A DNA stretch of 25,836 nt from Candidatus Uhrbacteria bacterium (GTDB taxonomy: Bacteria > Patescibacteriota > Patescibacteriia > UBA9934), in NCBI GenBank assembly GCA_903891735.1, contig CAITFQ010000073.1, positions 1 through 25,836 of the forward strand, in the 5' to 3' direction. Below are positions 19,483 to 25,836 of the stretch, in pieces. Both the position numbers and the translations under genes were made by a program. The notes beneath the pieces were generated by a model. That model saw only the letters and a program-made list of their open reading frames with translations. It searched no databases and was not told where the DNA came from. The number at the start of each line of letters is the position of its first letter. Positions within the stretch are counted from its first letter, which is position 1.

Positions 19483-19710
19483 CGTCTTTGCGAGCGCTAG
19501 CGAAGCAATCTTGAGTTAATCGATATCATCAGCGCGAGACTCGGGTGGTCCCACTCCTAGCTGCGCCTCGTCAACCGTAATAGCTGGCTCACCTCGTCTG
19601 ACTCGGGGGCTATTACAGGGCCGAGGCTGGCGTCGTCCTAGGACACACCGCTCGTCTTCGCTGACAATGACCGCTCTATAAGACTTCTGGCTCATAAACG
19701 GCTTACTCGA
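19483..19710 (+). repeat. Structured intergenic repeat, copy R2, with inverted termini
   Basis: Stems: P1 GGTGGTCC (19544-19551) with GGAC-A-CACC (19641-19649, one bulged A); P2 GCCTCG (19565-19570) with CGAGGC (19622-19627); and P3 GTAATAGC (19577-19584) with GCTATTAC (19609-19616). The internal loop TCAACC/AGGGC is conserved. The tip is short (CCTCG/CGGGG with loop TCTGACT). The left end CGTCTTTGCGAGCG (19483-19496) is an imperfect inverted copy of CGCTGACAATGACC (19659-19672), as expected for a MITE-like element. The 3' flank TAAGACTTCTGGCTC matches R1. This fills most of the yraN-nusA gap and no coding frame is supported in it. Confidence 0.85.
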
Positions 19711-19716
19711 CCTGAG

Positions 19717-19745
19717 TTGAAAATTTTAAGGGAGTGTGATATCGT
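19717..19745 (+). promoter_or_regulatory. Promoter candidate for nusA
   Basis: TTGAAA (19717-19722), a 17-nt spacer and TATCGT (19740-19745). The start near 19752 would place the hairpin at 19755-19777 at the very 5' end of the mRNA. Confidence 0.4.
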
Positions 19746-19754
19746 CCAAGTAAT

Positions 19755-19777
19755 GAACTCGGCTGATGGCCGGGTTC
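19755..19777 (+). other. 5' leader hairpin upstream of nusA
   Basis: GAACTCGGC pairs with GCCGGGTTC over nine base pairs (one T-G) around the loop TGATG. No T run follows, so it is not a terminator. It lies 50 nt before the nusA ATG and may protect the 5' end or bind a regulator. The remaining leader to 19827 is AT-rich and unstructured by eye. Confidence 0.5.
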
Positions 19778-19827
19778 GTAATGTATAGAGTCAAATTCAA
19801 TTTAATAACAATTGTCGATACAAGCCT

Positions 19828-21075
19828 ATGTCCAGTGTAATTGAGCAAGCAATCCGCCAGATTTGTGATGAAAAGGGTTTGGAGTATGAATCCGTGTTGA
19901 GTACGATTGAGGCGGCGTTGGCCGCGGCGTACAGGAAGGATTTTGGTGATAAATATCATAATTTGGAGGCGGAGTTTGACCCGGAGACAGCTGGTGTGCG
20001 CGTGTTTGATGTGAAGACGGTGGTAGCTGATATTACGGATGAAGAGCGCGAGGAACTTGAGAGGAAAGAGGCTGAGAAGCAAGCGGCGCGTGAGGCCGCG
20101 CGGGCGATTGGCGATAACCGTCCGGAAAAAGAAGAGGTGCCAGTAGATGGCGTAGTTAAGTTTAATCCGAAGACGGATATCATGGAGTCGCAGGCCAAGA
20201 TTTTGAAACTAACGGCTAAAGTGGGCGACGTGTTGCGTACGGAGTTGCCGACGGCTGGTGAGTTTGGTCGCATGGCTGCGATGACTGCCAAGCAGGTGAT
20301 TACGCAAAAGTTGCGTGAAGCAGAACGCGAAATTGTGTTTAATGAGTACAAAGGTCAAGAGGGTGAGGTGTTGGTCGGCACGGTGCAACGTCGTGAAGGT
20401 CGCATAGTGCTGGTCGACATTGGTCGCACGGCTGGAATTTTGAAGCCAGAGGATCAGATGGCTAACGAGCGGTATCAGTCGGGTGACCGGATTAAGGTTT
20501 ATGTGCGTGAAGTCAGCGTTGGCCCTAGAGGCCCCCAGATTTTATTGTCGCGCACGCATGAGGGTTTGGTACGACGCTTGTTTGAGATCGAAATTCCGGA
20601 AGTTGCTGAAGGTATCGTCGTAATGAAAGCGTTGGCTCGTGAAGCTGGGGCGCGGACCAAGATTGCGGTGAGCTCGACGGATACTGCGATTGATCCGATT
20701 GGTGCTTGTATTGGTCAGCGTGGGAGCCGCATTCAGACGATTATTTCCGAGATCAGTGGTGAGAAGATCGACGTGATTGAATGGAGCGAAGATGCGAAGG
20801 AATTTATTCGTCACGCACTGGCCCCAAGTAAGATTACCAGTATTACGATTCATGAGGATGAGCGCACGGCGACCGCTTTGGTAGCAGCTGACCAGTTGTC
20901 ATTGGCGATTGGCCGGGGTGGTCAGAATGTCCGTTTGGCAGCTAAATTGACTGGTTGGAAGCTCAATATCCAGGAAGATGGTGCAACTAAACCTGTAGTT
21001 GAAGAAGTCGAATCAGCTGAGTCGTCGATTGAACCTGAGTTGGAAGCATCGGCCACCGAAGCAACAGCTGAGTAA
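19828..21075 (+). CDS. nusA: Transcription termination/antitermination factor NusA
   Basis: A 415-residue NusA. The N-terminal RNA-polymerase-binding domain (about 1-160) starts with 'AIRQICDEKGLEYESVLSTIEAALAAAYRKDFG' and carries an extra acidic and basic helical insert (EEREELERKEAEKQAAREAARA). An S1 domain follows (about 170-245, GEVLVGTVQRREGRIVLVDIGRTAGIL in outline). Then come KH1 and KH2, with DPIGACIGQRGSRIQTI and LAIGRGGQNVRLAAKLTGWKLNI. The tail is acidic (EEVESAESSIEPELEASATE), and the E. coli C-terminal acidic repeats are absent. It is followed after 2 nt by yidC. Confidence 0.97.
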   Translation: MSSVIEQAIRQICDEKGLEYESVLSTIEAALAAAYRKDFGDKYHNLEAEFDPETAGVRVFDVKTVVADITDEEREELERKEAEKQAAREAARAIGDNRPEKEEVPVDGVVKFNPKTDIMESQAKILKLTAKVGDVLRTELPTAGEFGRMAAMTAKQVITQKLREAEREIVFNEYKGQEGEVLVGTVQRREGRIVLVDIGRTAGILKPEDQMANERYQSGDRIKVYVREVSVGPRGPQILLSRTHEGLVRRLFEIEIPEVAEGIVVMKALAREAGARTKIAVSSTDTAIDPIGACIGQRGSRIQTIISEISGEKIDVIEWSEDAKEFIRHALAPSKITSITIHEDERTATALVAADQLSLAIGRGGQNVRLAAKLTGWKLNIQEDGATKPVVEEVESAESSIEPELEASATEATAE

Positions 21076-21077
21076 TT

Positions 21078-21845
21078 ATGGGAAATATATTTTTCACCAT
21101 TTTGTACCAGCCGTTGTATAACTTGCTGGTCGTGCTCTACAACTTGATTCCGGGCGGCGGGTTGGGCTTGGCGATCATCATCATGACGATTCTGATTAAG
21201 GGATTGTTATTTCCATTGACCTTCAAGAGTATGAAGGCGCAGAAGGACATGGCGGAGATTCAGCCGAAGATTGCCGAGATTAAAGAGAAGTACAAGAATG
21301 ATAAGGAAACGCAGGCTAAGGAGCTAATGAGCGTGTACAAGAATAATAAGGTCAATCCATTTGCGTCGTGCTTGCCGACCATTGTGCAGTTGGTGATTTT
21401 CATCACGCTGTACCAGGCCTTGCGTAAAGGTTTGGGCACGATTGATGCCACTTCGCTGTACAGCTTTGTGATGAATCCAGGCGAGATGGGTCACTGGTTC
21501 TTGGGCATTGATTTGGGTAAGGTGTCGATTCCGTTGGCGATTGTGTCCGCTATCGCCCAATACTTCCAGGCCCGCCAGATGGTGGCCAAGCGACCACCAA
21601 AGGAGGTGCGTCAAACCAGCGCCGCGATGGATGAAGATATGACAGCGACGATGAACAAGATGACGGTGATTATGTTGCCGCTGATGACTTTGTTGATTGG
21701 CGTGACGACGTTACCGGGTGGTTTAACCTTGTACATTCTGGTGTCGACGGTTTTGACCTTCTTGCTATATCACTTCTTTGTGGGCAAAATTAAAGTGGCT
21801 AATAAGAGCGAGATTATCGATGTTGTCGCTAAAGATACAAAATAA
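21078..21845 (+). CDS. yidC: YidC/Oxa1 family membrane protein insertase
   Basis: A 255-residue insertase that places membrane proteins into the cytoplasmic membrane, alone or with SecYEG. The hydrophobic start (LYNLLVVLYNLIPGGGLGLAIIIMTILIKGLLFPLTFKSMKA in outline) is followed by a charged cytoplasmic helical hairpin (MAEIQPKIAEIKEKYKNDKETQAKELM) and then 'NPFASCLPTIVQLVIFITLYQAL'. Further spans include 'LPLMTLLIGVTTLPGGLTLYILVSTVLTFL'. The large periplasmic domain of Gram-negative YidC is missing, giving the short Oxa1/SpoIIIJ form. The usual rnpA neighbour is not here, and the gene is coupled to nusA instead. Confidence 0.96.
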   Translation: MGNIFFTILYQPLYNLLVVLYNLIPGGGLGLAIIIMTILIKGLLFPLTFKSMKAQKDMAEIQPKIAEIKEKYKNDKETQAKELMSVYKNNKVNPFASCLPTIVQLVIFITLYQALRKGLGTIDATSLYSFVMNPGEMGHWFLGIDLGKVSIPLAIVSAIAQYFQARQMVAKRPPKEVRQTSAAMDEDMTATMNKMTVIMLPLMTLLIGVTTLPGGLTLYILVSTVLTFLLYHFFVGKIKVANKSEIIDVVAKDTK

Positions 21846-21862
21846 GGTACAATGGGCCCATT

Positions 21863-22873
21863 ATGGCAGCACAAGCGGCAGCTAAGTGGAAAAAAGCTCT
21901 TCTTCTGGTGGTCGCAGTGATCATCGGGGGAGGGCTTTTTGCTTTTTTGATTTGGCGAACAGGAGCAGCGGCGACGTATCAGGCCTTGCGAGCCTTTGGC
22001 GCGTTGCCGTGTATCGGGTTCGTGCTGATTTCGTTAACCAACTTTACGCTGTACAGTTTGCGTTGGCAGATTATTAGTAATGATATTTCGCCTAAACATA
22101 AGTTGCCGTTGCAGCGCTTTTTCTTACATAGAATGAGCGGCTACGCGGCTGGGTATTTGACGCCAGCTAGCCAGGTGGCAGGCGAGCCGATTCGCGTGGC
22201 GATGTTGGTGGCCGATGGCGTGCCAGTGAAAGAAGCGACGAGTTCGGTGATTTTGGATTTAGCGTTTGAGATTTCGGCAGTGGTGGCCTTTATTATTTCG
22301 GGCGTGGTGATCGCGTTGAGTCAAGGTTTTGGTGGCAGTACCGCGATTGCTGGCGCTGGCGTGATGATTGCCGTGATTGTGGCAATTCTGTTGGCATTTT
22401 TCTGGCGCTTGGCGCGGGGCGACGGGTTTTTCTCGTCGATTATGCAATTGTTGCAGTTGCACCGGGTTAAGAAGTTGCAGGGAATGTACAAATGGTTAGT
22501 GGAAACTGAGAGTTTGATTAGTAAGTTTTTTGCCGGCAAGAAGAGCAAACTGGCGTTTATTGTCATGCTTAGTATCGTCATGGTGTCCTTCAAGGCGGTG
22601 GAGGCGTTCTTTATTACCCATTTCTTTGGAGTACCGATTAGCTTGCGTGACGGCTTCTTGTTGGCGACGTTGCCAGGGATTGTGCTGTTATTGCCAGTAC
22701 CAGCTGGACTTGGGGTGTATGAAGGGAGTAACGCGGCCATCTTCTCCTTGCTTGGTTTACACTTGAATGCAGTGGCGTACACGGCGATTATTCGGATAAG
22801 AGACTTCGTGTTTATTATGATTGGTGTTATTCATGCGGTGCGTCGAGGTGAGAAGCTGATAGTGTCAGAATAG
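21863..22873 (+). CDS. Lysylphosphatidylglycerol-synthase-type flippase domain protein (UPF0104)
   Basis: A 336-residue polytopic membrane protein with about eight spans. 'SLTNFTLYSLRWQIISND', 'RFFLHRMSGYAAGYLTPASQVAGEPIRVAML' and 'LPGIVLLLPVPAGLGVYEGSNAAIF' are signatures of the LPG_synthase_TM/AglD-like family. The family is linked to lipid or lipid-linked sugar translocation. The aminoacyl-transfer domain of MprF is absent. TACAAT lies 9 nt before the ATG (21848-21853), but without a well-spaced -35. Downstream genes for a nucleotidyltransferase-like protein and an O-antigen ligase suggest an envelope polysaccharide role. Confidence 0.88.
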   Translation: MAAQAAAKWKKALLLVVAVIIGGGLFAFLIWRTGAAATYQALRAFGALPCIGFVLISLTNFTLYSLRWQIISNDISPKHKLPLQRFFLHRMSGYAAGYLTPASQVAGEPIRVAMLVADGVPVKEATSSVILDLAFEISAVVAFIISGVVIALSQGFGGSTAIAGAGVMIAVIVAILLAFFWRLARGDGFFSSIMQLLQLHRVKKLQGMYKWLVETESLISKFFAGKKSKLAFIVMLSIVMVSFKAVEAFFITHFFGVPISLRDGFLLATLPGIVLLLPVPAGLGVYEGSNAAIFSLLGLHLNAVAYTAIIRIRDFVFIMIGVIHAVRRGEKLIVSE

Positions 22874-22874
22874 T

Positions 22875-23810
22875 ATGTTTGAGCCAGAAAATATTTCGCT
22901 GGCGTCGGTCATCGAATGGGATTGTTTTAAAGTGTTGGCTTATTTTTCTTATTTTAAATATCCGTTAACAGCTTTTGAAGTGTGGAAGTGGCAGTATAAA
23001 CCAGAGGGTAAGTGGTCACTAGAAGAAGTTATTAGGACGTTGGCGACGTCGACGTGGTTGCGCGAAAGAATGAGTGAGAAGAACGGTTTTTTTGCTTTGG
23101 GTGAAGAAGTTGAGGGTTGGTTGGCTGATAGGCACGAGCGATTTTTGGACGCGCTGCGCAAATATGAAGTATTACGGCAGGCGATGATGTTTATTGGTCG
23201 AGTGCCAGGGGTGGAAGCGGTGCTGGTTGGCAATTCTTTGGCTTGGCAGCACACTAATGTTGAGAGTGATATTGATTTGTTTATTGTAACTGAACCTAAG
23301 CGGGTGTGGAGCGTTAGGTTGTTGACAGTGGCGATGATGGCGGCTTTGCGGAAGAGGCCAGGTGAGGCGAAGATAGACCCGATTTGTTGTAGTTTTTTTA
23401 CGGATAGTAATCACTTGGATTTGGCTGATTTGAAAATTGAGGGAGCTGATGAAGAGGATCCGTACTTGGCTTTTTGGATTAGATCTTTGATTCCGGTGGT
23501 CGACAGAAAAGGAGTTCAAGGACGGTTAGAGGTGATGAATAGATGGGTGGGGGAGGCACTGCCGGCAGCTTGGGGAGTTGAGCGAGCAGCCAGGTGGCGA
23601 CTGCGGCCTAAGAAGTGTTGGCCGAGGTTAGGGTTATCTAGCATAACGGAAAACTGGGCTAAGCAGCTGCAGGAAAAAAAGTTCCCGCGGATTATTCAGG
23701 AGATGAAGAATCGGGATACGCGAGTAGTGGTTAATGATAATATGTTAAAATTTCATGAGAATGATAGACGGTCGACGATTAAACAGTTTTTAACAGATGC
23801 CTTATGTTAA
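22875..23810 (+). CDS. Nucleotidyltransferase-fold protein
   Basis: A 311-residue protein. The N-terminal 90 residues look like a winged-helix region (YFKYPLTAFEVWKWQY...). The centre has 'GVEAVLVGNSLAWQHTNVESDIDLFIVTE', with GNS at 119-121 and the paired carboxylates D132-I-D134 of polymerase-beta-type nucleotidyltransferases. A third acid may be D in EAKIDPICCSFF. The substrate is unknown. The C-terminal part is charged and helical. Proteins of this layout occur beside glycosyltransferase and O-antigen genes in CPR genomes, from general knowledge. It starts 1 nt after the flippase gene and overlaps the ligase gene by 7 nt. Confidence 0.75.
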   Translation: MFEPENISLASVIEWDCFKVLAYFSYFKYPLTAFEVWKWQYKPEGKWSLEEVIRTLATSTWLRERMSEKNGFFALGEEVEGWLADRHERFLDALRKYEVLRQAMMFIGRVPGVEAVLVGNSLAWQHTNVESDIDLFIVTEPKRVWSVRLLTVAMMAALRKRPGEAKIDPICCSFFTDSNHLDLADLKIEGADEEDPYLAFWIRSLIPVVDRKGVQGRLEVMNRWVGEALPAAWGVERAARWRLRPKKCWPRLGLSSITENWAKQLQEKKFPRIIQEMKNRDTRVVVNDNMLKFHENDRRSTIKQFLTDALC

Positions 23811-25120
23811 ACATAAAAAAGATCTGGGCAGCTTATAGCTGGAAGACTTGGTGGCTGATGGTGTTTTTCTTTTTCGTACCGTGGCAGACGCATTATCTAT
23901 TTGGGCAGACGTTGATTGGTGGCTTGGTTTCACCGTTCGGCGATATTAGTTTGTATGTAACCGAGGTGTGGTTGTGGCTCGGATTGGTGTTGTCGTTGCT
24001 CCGTAAGGAAGATCGGCCCAAGTTTGCACCTGAGGCGAAGAAGCCGTTGTGTTTCGCATTGTTAGTGTTGGTGACGGCGACGTTGTCTTTAACGATGAGT
24101 GTTAACACTAATTTGTCGTTGATAATGTTGCTGCATTTGGCGTCGGCCTTGGTGCTGTTTGTGCTGCTGCTTGATAAGAAAATTGATTGGCGGCCGTTGC
24201 TAGCGGCGTTTGGTTTAGGCTTGGTGCTGCCGGCGATTTTGGGCGTCTGGCAAGTATTGTTTGATTCTTCGCCAGCGTCGACGATATTGGGTTTGGCGGC
24301 CAGAGATGCTAATAATTTGGGCGATGCAATTACGGTGAGGGGCGGTGTGCGGGAATTGCGAGCATATGGTAGCTTTCCGCACCCCAATATTTTTGCTGGT
24401 TATTTGGCGGTTGGCGTGCTGTGTCTGCGGACGTTGCTGATTCGCGCTAAAGCTGGAGCGTATCGTAAGCTGTTGCTGGCGAGTATGTTGCTGCTGACGA
24501 TTTTGCTCGTTTACACGGGCTCGCGGTCCGCGATGCTTGGCTTGCTATTAGGCATTGGGTTGGCCGCGTTTGTGACGTATTACAAGAATACAGCTAAGGC
24601 TCGTATATTAGTTGTACCACTGGCGCTGCTGGTTATTGGGCTGGGGATTGCCGGAACATTTTTGACACCGAATATTTTGTCGTCAATCAGAGGTGGCGGC
24701 ATGTTTGAGGATCAATCACTGACCGACAGGGTAGCGCAGTATGAGGCCTATCCCTCGATTATGTCGCGTGGAGTAGGCGAGTGGTTGGTTGGGTCAGGTT
24801 TGGGCACTTATACGACGAATTGGTCGACGGTGGCGCCAGGTGGTACGGCTTGGGATTACGAACCGATTCACAATATTCCGCTGTTGGTGTTGTCGGAAAT
24901 TGGCTTACTTGGCTTGATCGCGGTGCTGTTATGGGCGTCGTCGATTGATAGCGTTAACTTTGCGCGCTTCCCGAATCACGACGCGTTGATGGCGTTTGCG
25001 ATGGGGAATGTGGTGCTGGTGATTTTGTTCTTTGATCATTATATTTGGTCGAGTTATGCGGGGCTTGTGCTCATAGCTTTTGTGATGGCGCTGACGGTGA
25101 GGATGGGAGAAAAGGATTAG
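23804..25120 (+). CDS. O-antigen ligase/polymerase-like membrane protein
   Basis: A 438-residue membrane protein with about ten to twelve spans. 'VREL-RAYGSFPHPNIFAGYLA' (around residues 180-200), followed by 'LLVYTGSRSAMLGLLLG', is characteristic of the Wzy_C/WaaL O-antigen ligase family. The large external loop has 'WLVGSGLGTYTTNWS' and 'YEPIHNIPLLVLSEIGLLGLIAVLLW', including the conserved HN pair. It should join or polymerise lipid-linked glycans on the outer face of the membrane. The ATG overlaps the preceding stop (ATGTTAA), indicating translational coupling. Confidence 0.9.
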   Translation: MLNIKKIWAAYSWKTWWLMVFFFFVPWQTHYLFGQTLIGGLVSPFGDISLYVTEVWLWLGLVLSLLRKEDRPKFAPEAKKPLCFALLVLVTATLSLTMSVNTNLSLIMLLHLASALVLFVLLLDKKIDWRPLLAAFGLGLVLPAILGVWQVLFDSSPASTILGLAARDANNLGDAITVRGGVRELRAYGSFPHPNIFAGYLAVGVLCLRTLLIRAKAGAYRKLLLASMLLLTILLVYTGSRSAMLGLLLGIGLAAFVTYYKNTAKARILVVPLALLVIGLGIAGTFLTPNILSSIRGGGMFEDQSLTDRVAQYEAYPSIMSRGVGEWLVGSGLGTYTTNWSTVAPGGTAWDYEPIHNIPLLVLSEIGLLGLIAVLLWASSIDSVNFARFPNHDALMAFAMGNVVLVILFFDHYIWSSYAGLVLIAFVMALTVRMGEKD

Positions 25121-25131
25121 CTCGGCCGAGC

Positions 25132-25306
25132 TTCGTCGCAAACATCTGCCGAGTAGTCCTGCTTCGCGCTGCAGGTCGTCAACCGTAACGGCTGGCTCAC
25201 CTCGTCCAACTCGGGGGCCGTTACAGGGCCGACCTTCGCTTGGCGCAGGAGCTACCCGACAGCTGTTCGCTCCTAAAAGGCCTGAGTGGCTCATAACGAC
25301 TTACGG
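25132..25306 (+). repeat. Structured intergenic repeat, copy R3
   Basis: Stems: P1 GTAGTCCTGC (25153-25162) with GCAGGA-G-CTAC (25245-25255, one bulged G); P2 AGGTCG (25173-25178) with CGACCT (25230-25235); and P3 GTAACGGC (25185-25192) with GCCGTTAC (25217-25224). The internal loop TCAACC (25179-25184) and AGGGC (25225-25229) are unchanged. The tip has loop TCCAACT, without the extra hairpin of R1 and R4. The left end TCGTCGC...CATCTGCC matches R1, and the right end GTGGCTCATAACGACTTAC matches R1 and R2. A 14-base palindrome (25119-25132) adjoins it. It occupies most of the gap before groES. Confidence 0.85.
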
Positions 25307-25307
25307 T

Positions 25308-25334
25308 TTGGCAGTCATTGACAATGAGTGCTAG
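25308..25334 (+). promoter_or_regulatory. CIRCE operator (HrcA-binding site) for groES
   Basis: TTGGCAGTC, a 9-base spacer, then GAGTGCTAG. Compared with the CIRCE consensus TTAGCACTC-N9-GAGTGCTAA, the halves match 7/9 and 8/9 with exact spacing. It overlaps a TTGACA promoter box, as expected for repression by HrcA that is released on heat shock. Confidence 0.85.
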
Positions 25335-25336
25335 TT

Positions 25337-25364
25337 TTGACAATATGAGCGTGTCTAATTTAAT
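25337..25364 (+). promoter_or_regulatory. Promoter for groES, near-leaderless
   Basis: TTGACA (25337-25342), a 16-nt spacer and TTTAAT (25359-25364), with 10 nt to the ATG at 25375. A second TTGACA at 25318-25323 inside the CIRCE spacer could serve a weaker upstream promoter with -10 CAATAT (25341-25346). Confidence 0.65.
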
Positions 25365-25374
25365 GATATTTCCT

Positions 25375-25662
25375 ATGAATATTCGGCCATTAGGAGGACA
25401 TATTATTGTGGAAGCTAAGATTAAAGAAGCTAAGACGGCGTCGGGGATTATTTTGCCGGAGAGTGAGGAGAAGCAGCCGGAACAGGGGAAAGTGTTGGCT
25501 GTTGGCCCGGGCAAGTTTTTGGATAATGGAACCAGACAGGTAATGGAGGTGAAGATCGGTGATACGGTGGTGTTCAAGAAATACGGGCCGGATGAGATTG
25601 AGATTGATGGTAAAAAGTATTTAGTTGTTGCAGCCGAGGATATTATTGCGGTGATCGAGTGA
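25375..25662 (+). CDS. groES: Co-chaperonin GroES (Cpn10)
   Basis: A 95-residue GroES that caps the GroEL folding chamber in the cytoplasm. It has the typical 'IRPLGGHIIVEAK' start and the mobile loop 'KEAKTASGIILPESEEKQPEQGKVLAVGPGK'. 'VKIGDTVVFKKYGPDEIEIDGKKYLVVAAEDIIAVIE' completes the fold. ATG 25375 is chosen because it opens the conserved domain and lies 10 nt past a -10 box. The longer frame from 25318 crosses the promoter. The next 170 bases are repeat R4 rather than groEL, so the usual groES-groEL pair is at least interrupted. Confidence 0.96.
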   Translation: MNIRPLGGHIIVEAKIKEAKTASGIILPESEEKQPEQGKVLAVGPGKFLDNGTRQVMEVKIGDTVVFKKYGPDEIEIDGKKYLVVAAEDIIAVIE

Positions 25663-25674
25663 TGAAGTTTAATT

Positions 25675-25836
25675 CGTCTTTGCGAGCGTCAGCGAAGCAA
25701 TCTTACGTAAGTCGAAAGTCGTTTCGAGGCCGCCAGGGCAGTCCTCCTCCTAGCTGCACCTCGTCAACCGTAATGGCCGTCTCACCTCGGCCAGCTCAGC
25801 TGGCCAGGTCTGACTCGGGCGCCATTACAGGGCCGA
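25675..25836 (+). repeat. Structured intergenic repeat, copy R4 (cut by window edge)
   Basis: The left end CGTCTTTGCGAGCG (25675-25688) is identical to that of R2. P3 is GTAATGGC (25770-25777) with GCCATTAC (25821-25828). The loops TCAACC (25764-25769) and AGGGC (25829-25833) are present. P2 begins with TCG/CGA at the window end. The final 56 bases (25781-25836), including the inserted hairpin at 25789-25805, are identical to R1 (16012-16067), which points to a recent copy. Confidence 0.85.

Noticed and set aside
21823..21853. Internal promoter before the flippase gene (TTGTCG and TACAAT)
   Set aside because: The spacer is 19 nt and the -35 is weak. The TACAAT position is suggestive but not enough for a separate feature.
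15947..25836. CRISPR array from the repeated elements
   Set aside because: The repeats are about 200 bp, kilobases apart, with no regular spacers and no cas genes.
1..25836. UGA recoding to glycine, as in Gracilibacteria/SR1
   Set aside because: TGA ends genes at expected family lengths (the methyltransferase at 18641, groES at 25662), and no conserved glycine is encoded by TGA.

Overview
This is a bacterial chromosome segment of roughly balanced base composition, most likely from a Candidate Phyla Radiation (Patescibacteria) lineage. I infer this from several signs together. Genes are short and tightly packed, and recognisable Shine-Dalgarno sites are almost absent. Several proteins are degenerate members of enzyme families (DHH phosphoesterase, CCA-adding polymerase, lipid kinase). 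There is also a bactofilin, a nucleotidyltransferase-like protein with an O-antigen-ligase-like neighbour, and mostly housekeeping content. UGA is used as a stop (for example at 18639 and 25660), so this is not a Gracilibacteria/SR1-type code. No phylogenetic placement was run.

Layout. Positions 1-1893, minus strand: ribosomal protein L19 (cut by the window edge), a cytidylate-kinase-like P-loop kinase and an RluD-type pseudouridine synthase. Positions 1894-3009: tRNA-Ile(UAU) between two inverted arms, two small membrane proteins and tRNA-Val(GAC). Positions 3048-4496: a SET-domain methyltransferase and a BRO-N/DinD-like protein, which look like accessory cargo. Positions 4497-6929, minus: a KamA-family radical SAM enzyme and a CCA-transferase-like protein. 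Positions 6968-7918: an AT-rich aminoglycoside-phosphotransferase-fold kinase. Positions 7920-9056, minus: a degenerate DHH protein. Positions 9192-15940, plus: valS, tyrS, argS, a bactofilin and a diacylglycerol-kinase-like protein. Positions 16119-17273, minus: a VKOR plus DsbA disulfide-forming pair. Positions 17348-17782: tRNA-Leu(GAG), tRNA-Val(UAC) and tRNA-Ala(GGC). Positions 17841-19448: a small membrane protein, a SAM methyltransferase, another membrane protein and YraN. Positions 19828-25120: nusA, yidC, a flippase-like membrane protein, a nucleotidyltransferase-like protein and an O-antigen-ligase-like protein. Positions 25375-25662: groES behind a CIRCE operator.

Much of the content serves translation: L19, three aminoacyl-tRNA synthetases, five tRNAs with encoded CCA ends, a pseudouridine synthase, NusA and a CCA-transferase relative. 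A second theme is the envelope: YidC, VKOR/DsbA, flippase, O-antigen ligase and bactofilin.

The most interesting observation is a family of four same-orientation intergenic repeats of about 175-230 bp (15947, 19483, 25132, 25675). They share a three-stem fold whose paired bases change together between copies, around an invariant internal loop. A second is a recurring promoter design in which the -10 box lies 9-10 nt before the start codon, implying leaderless or nearly leaderless mRNAs. Several protein families here have also lost their catalytic residues.
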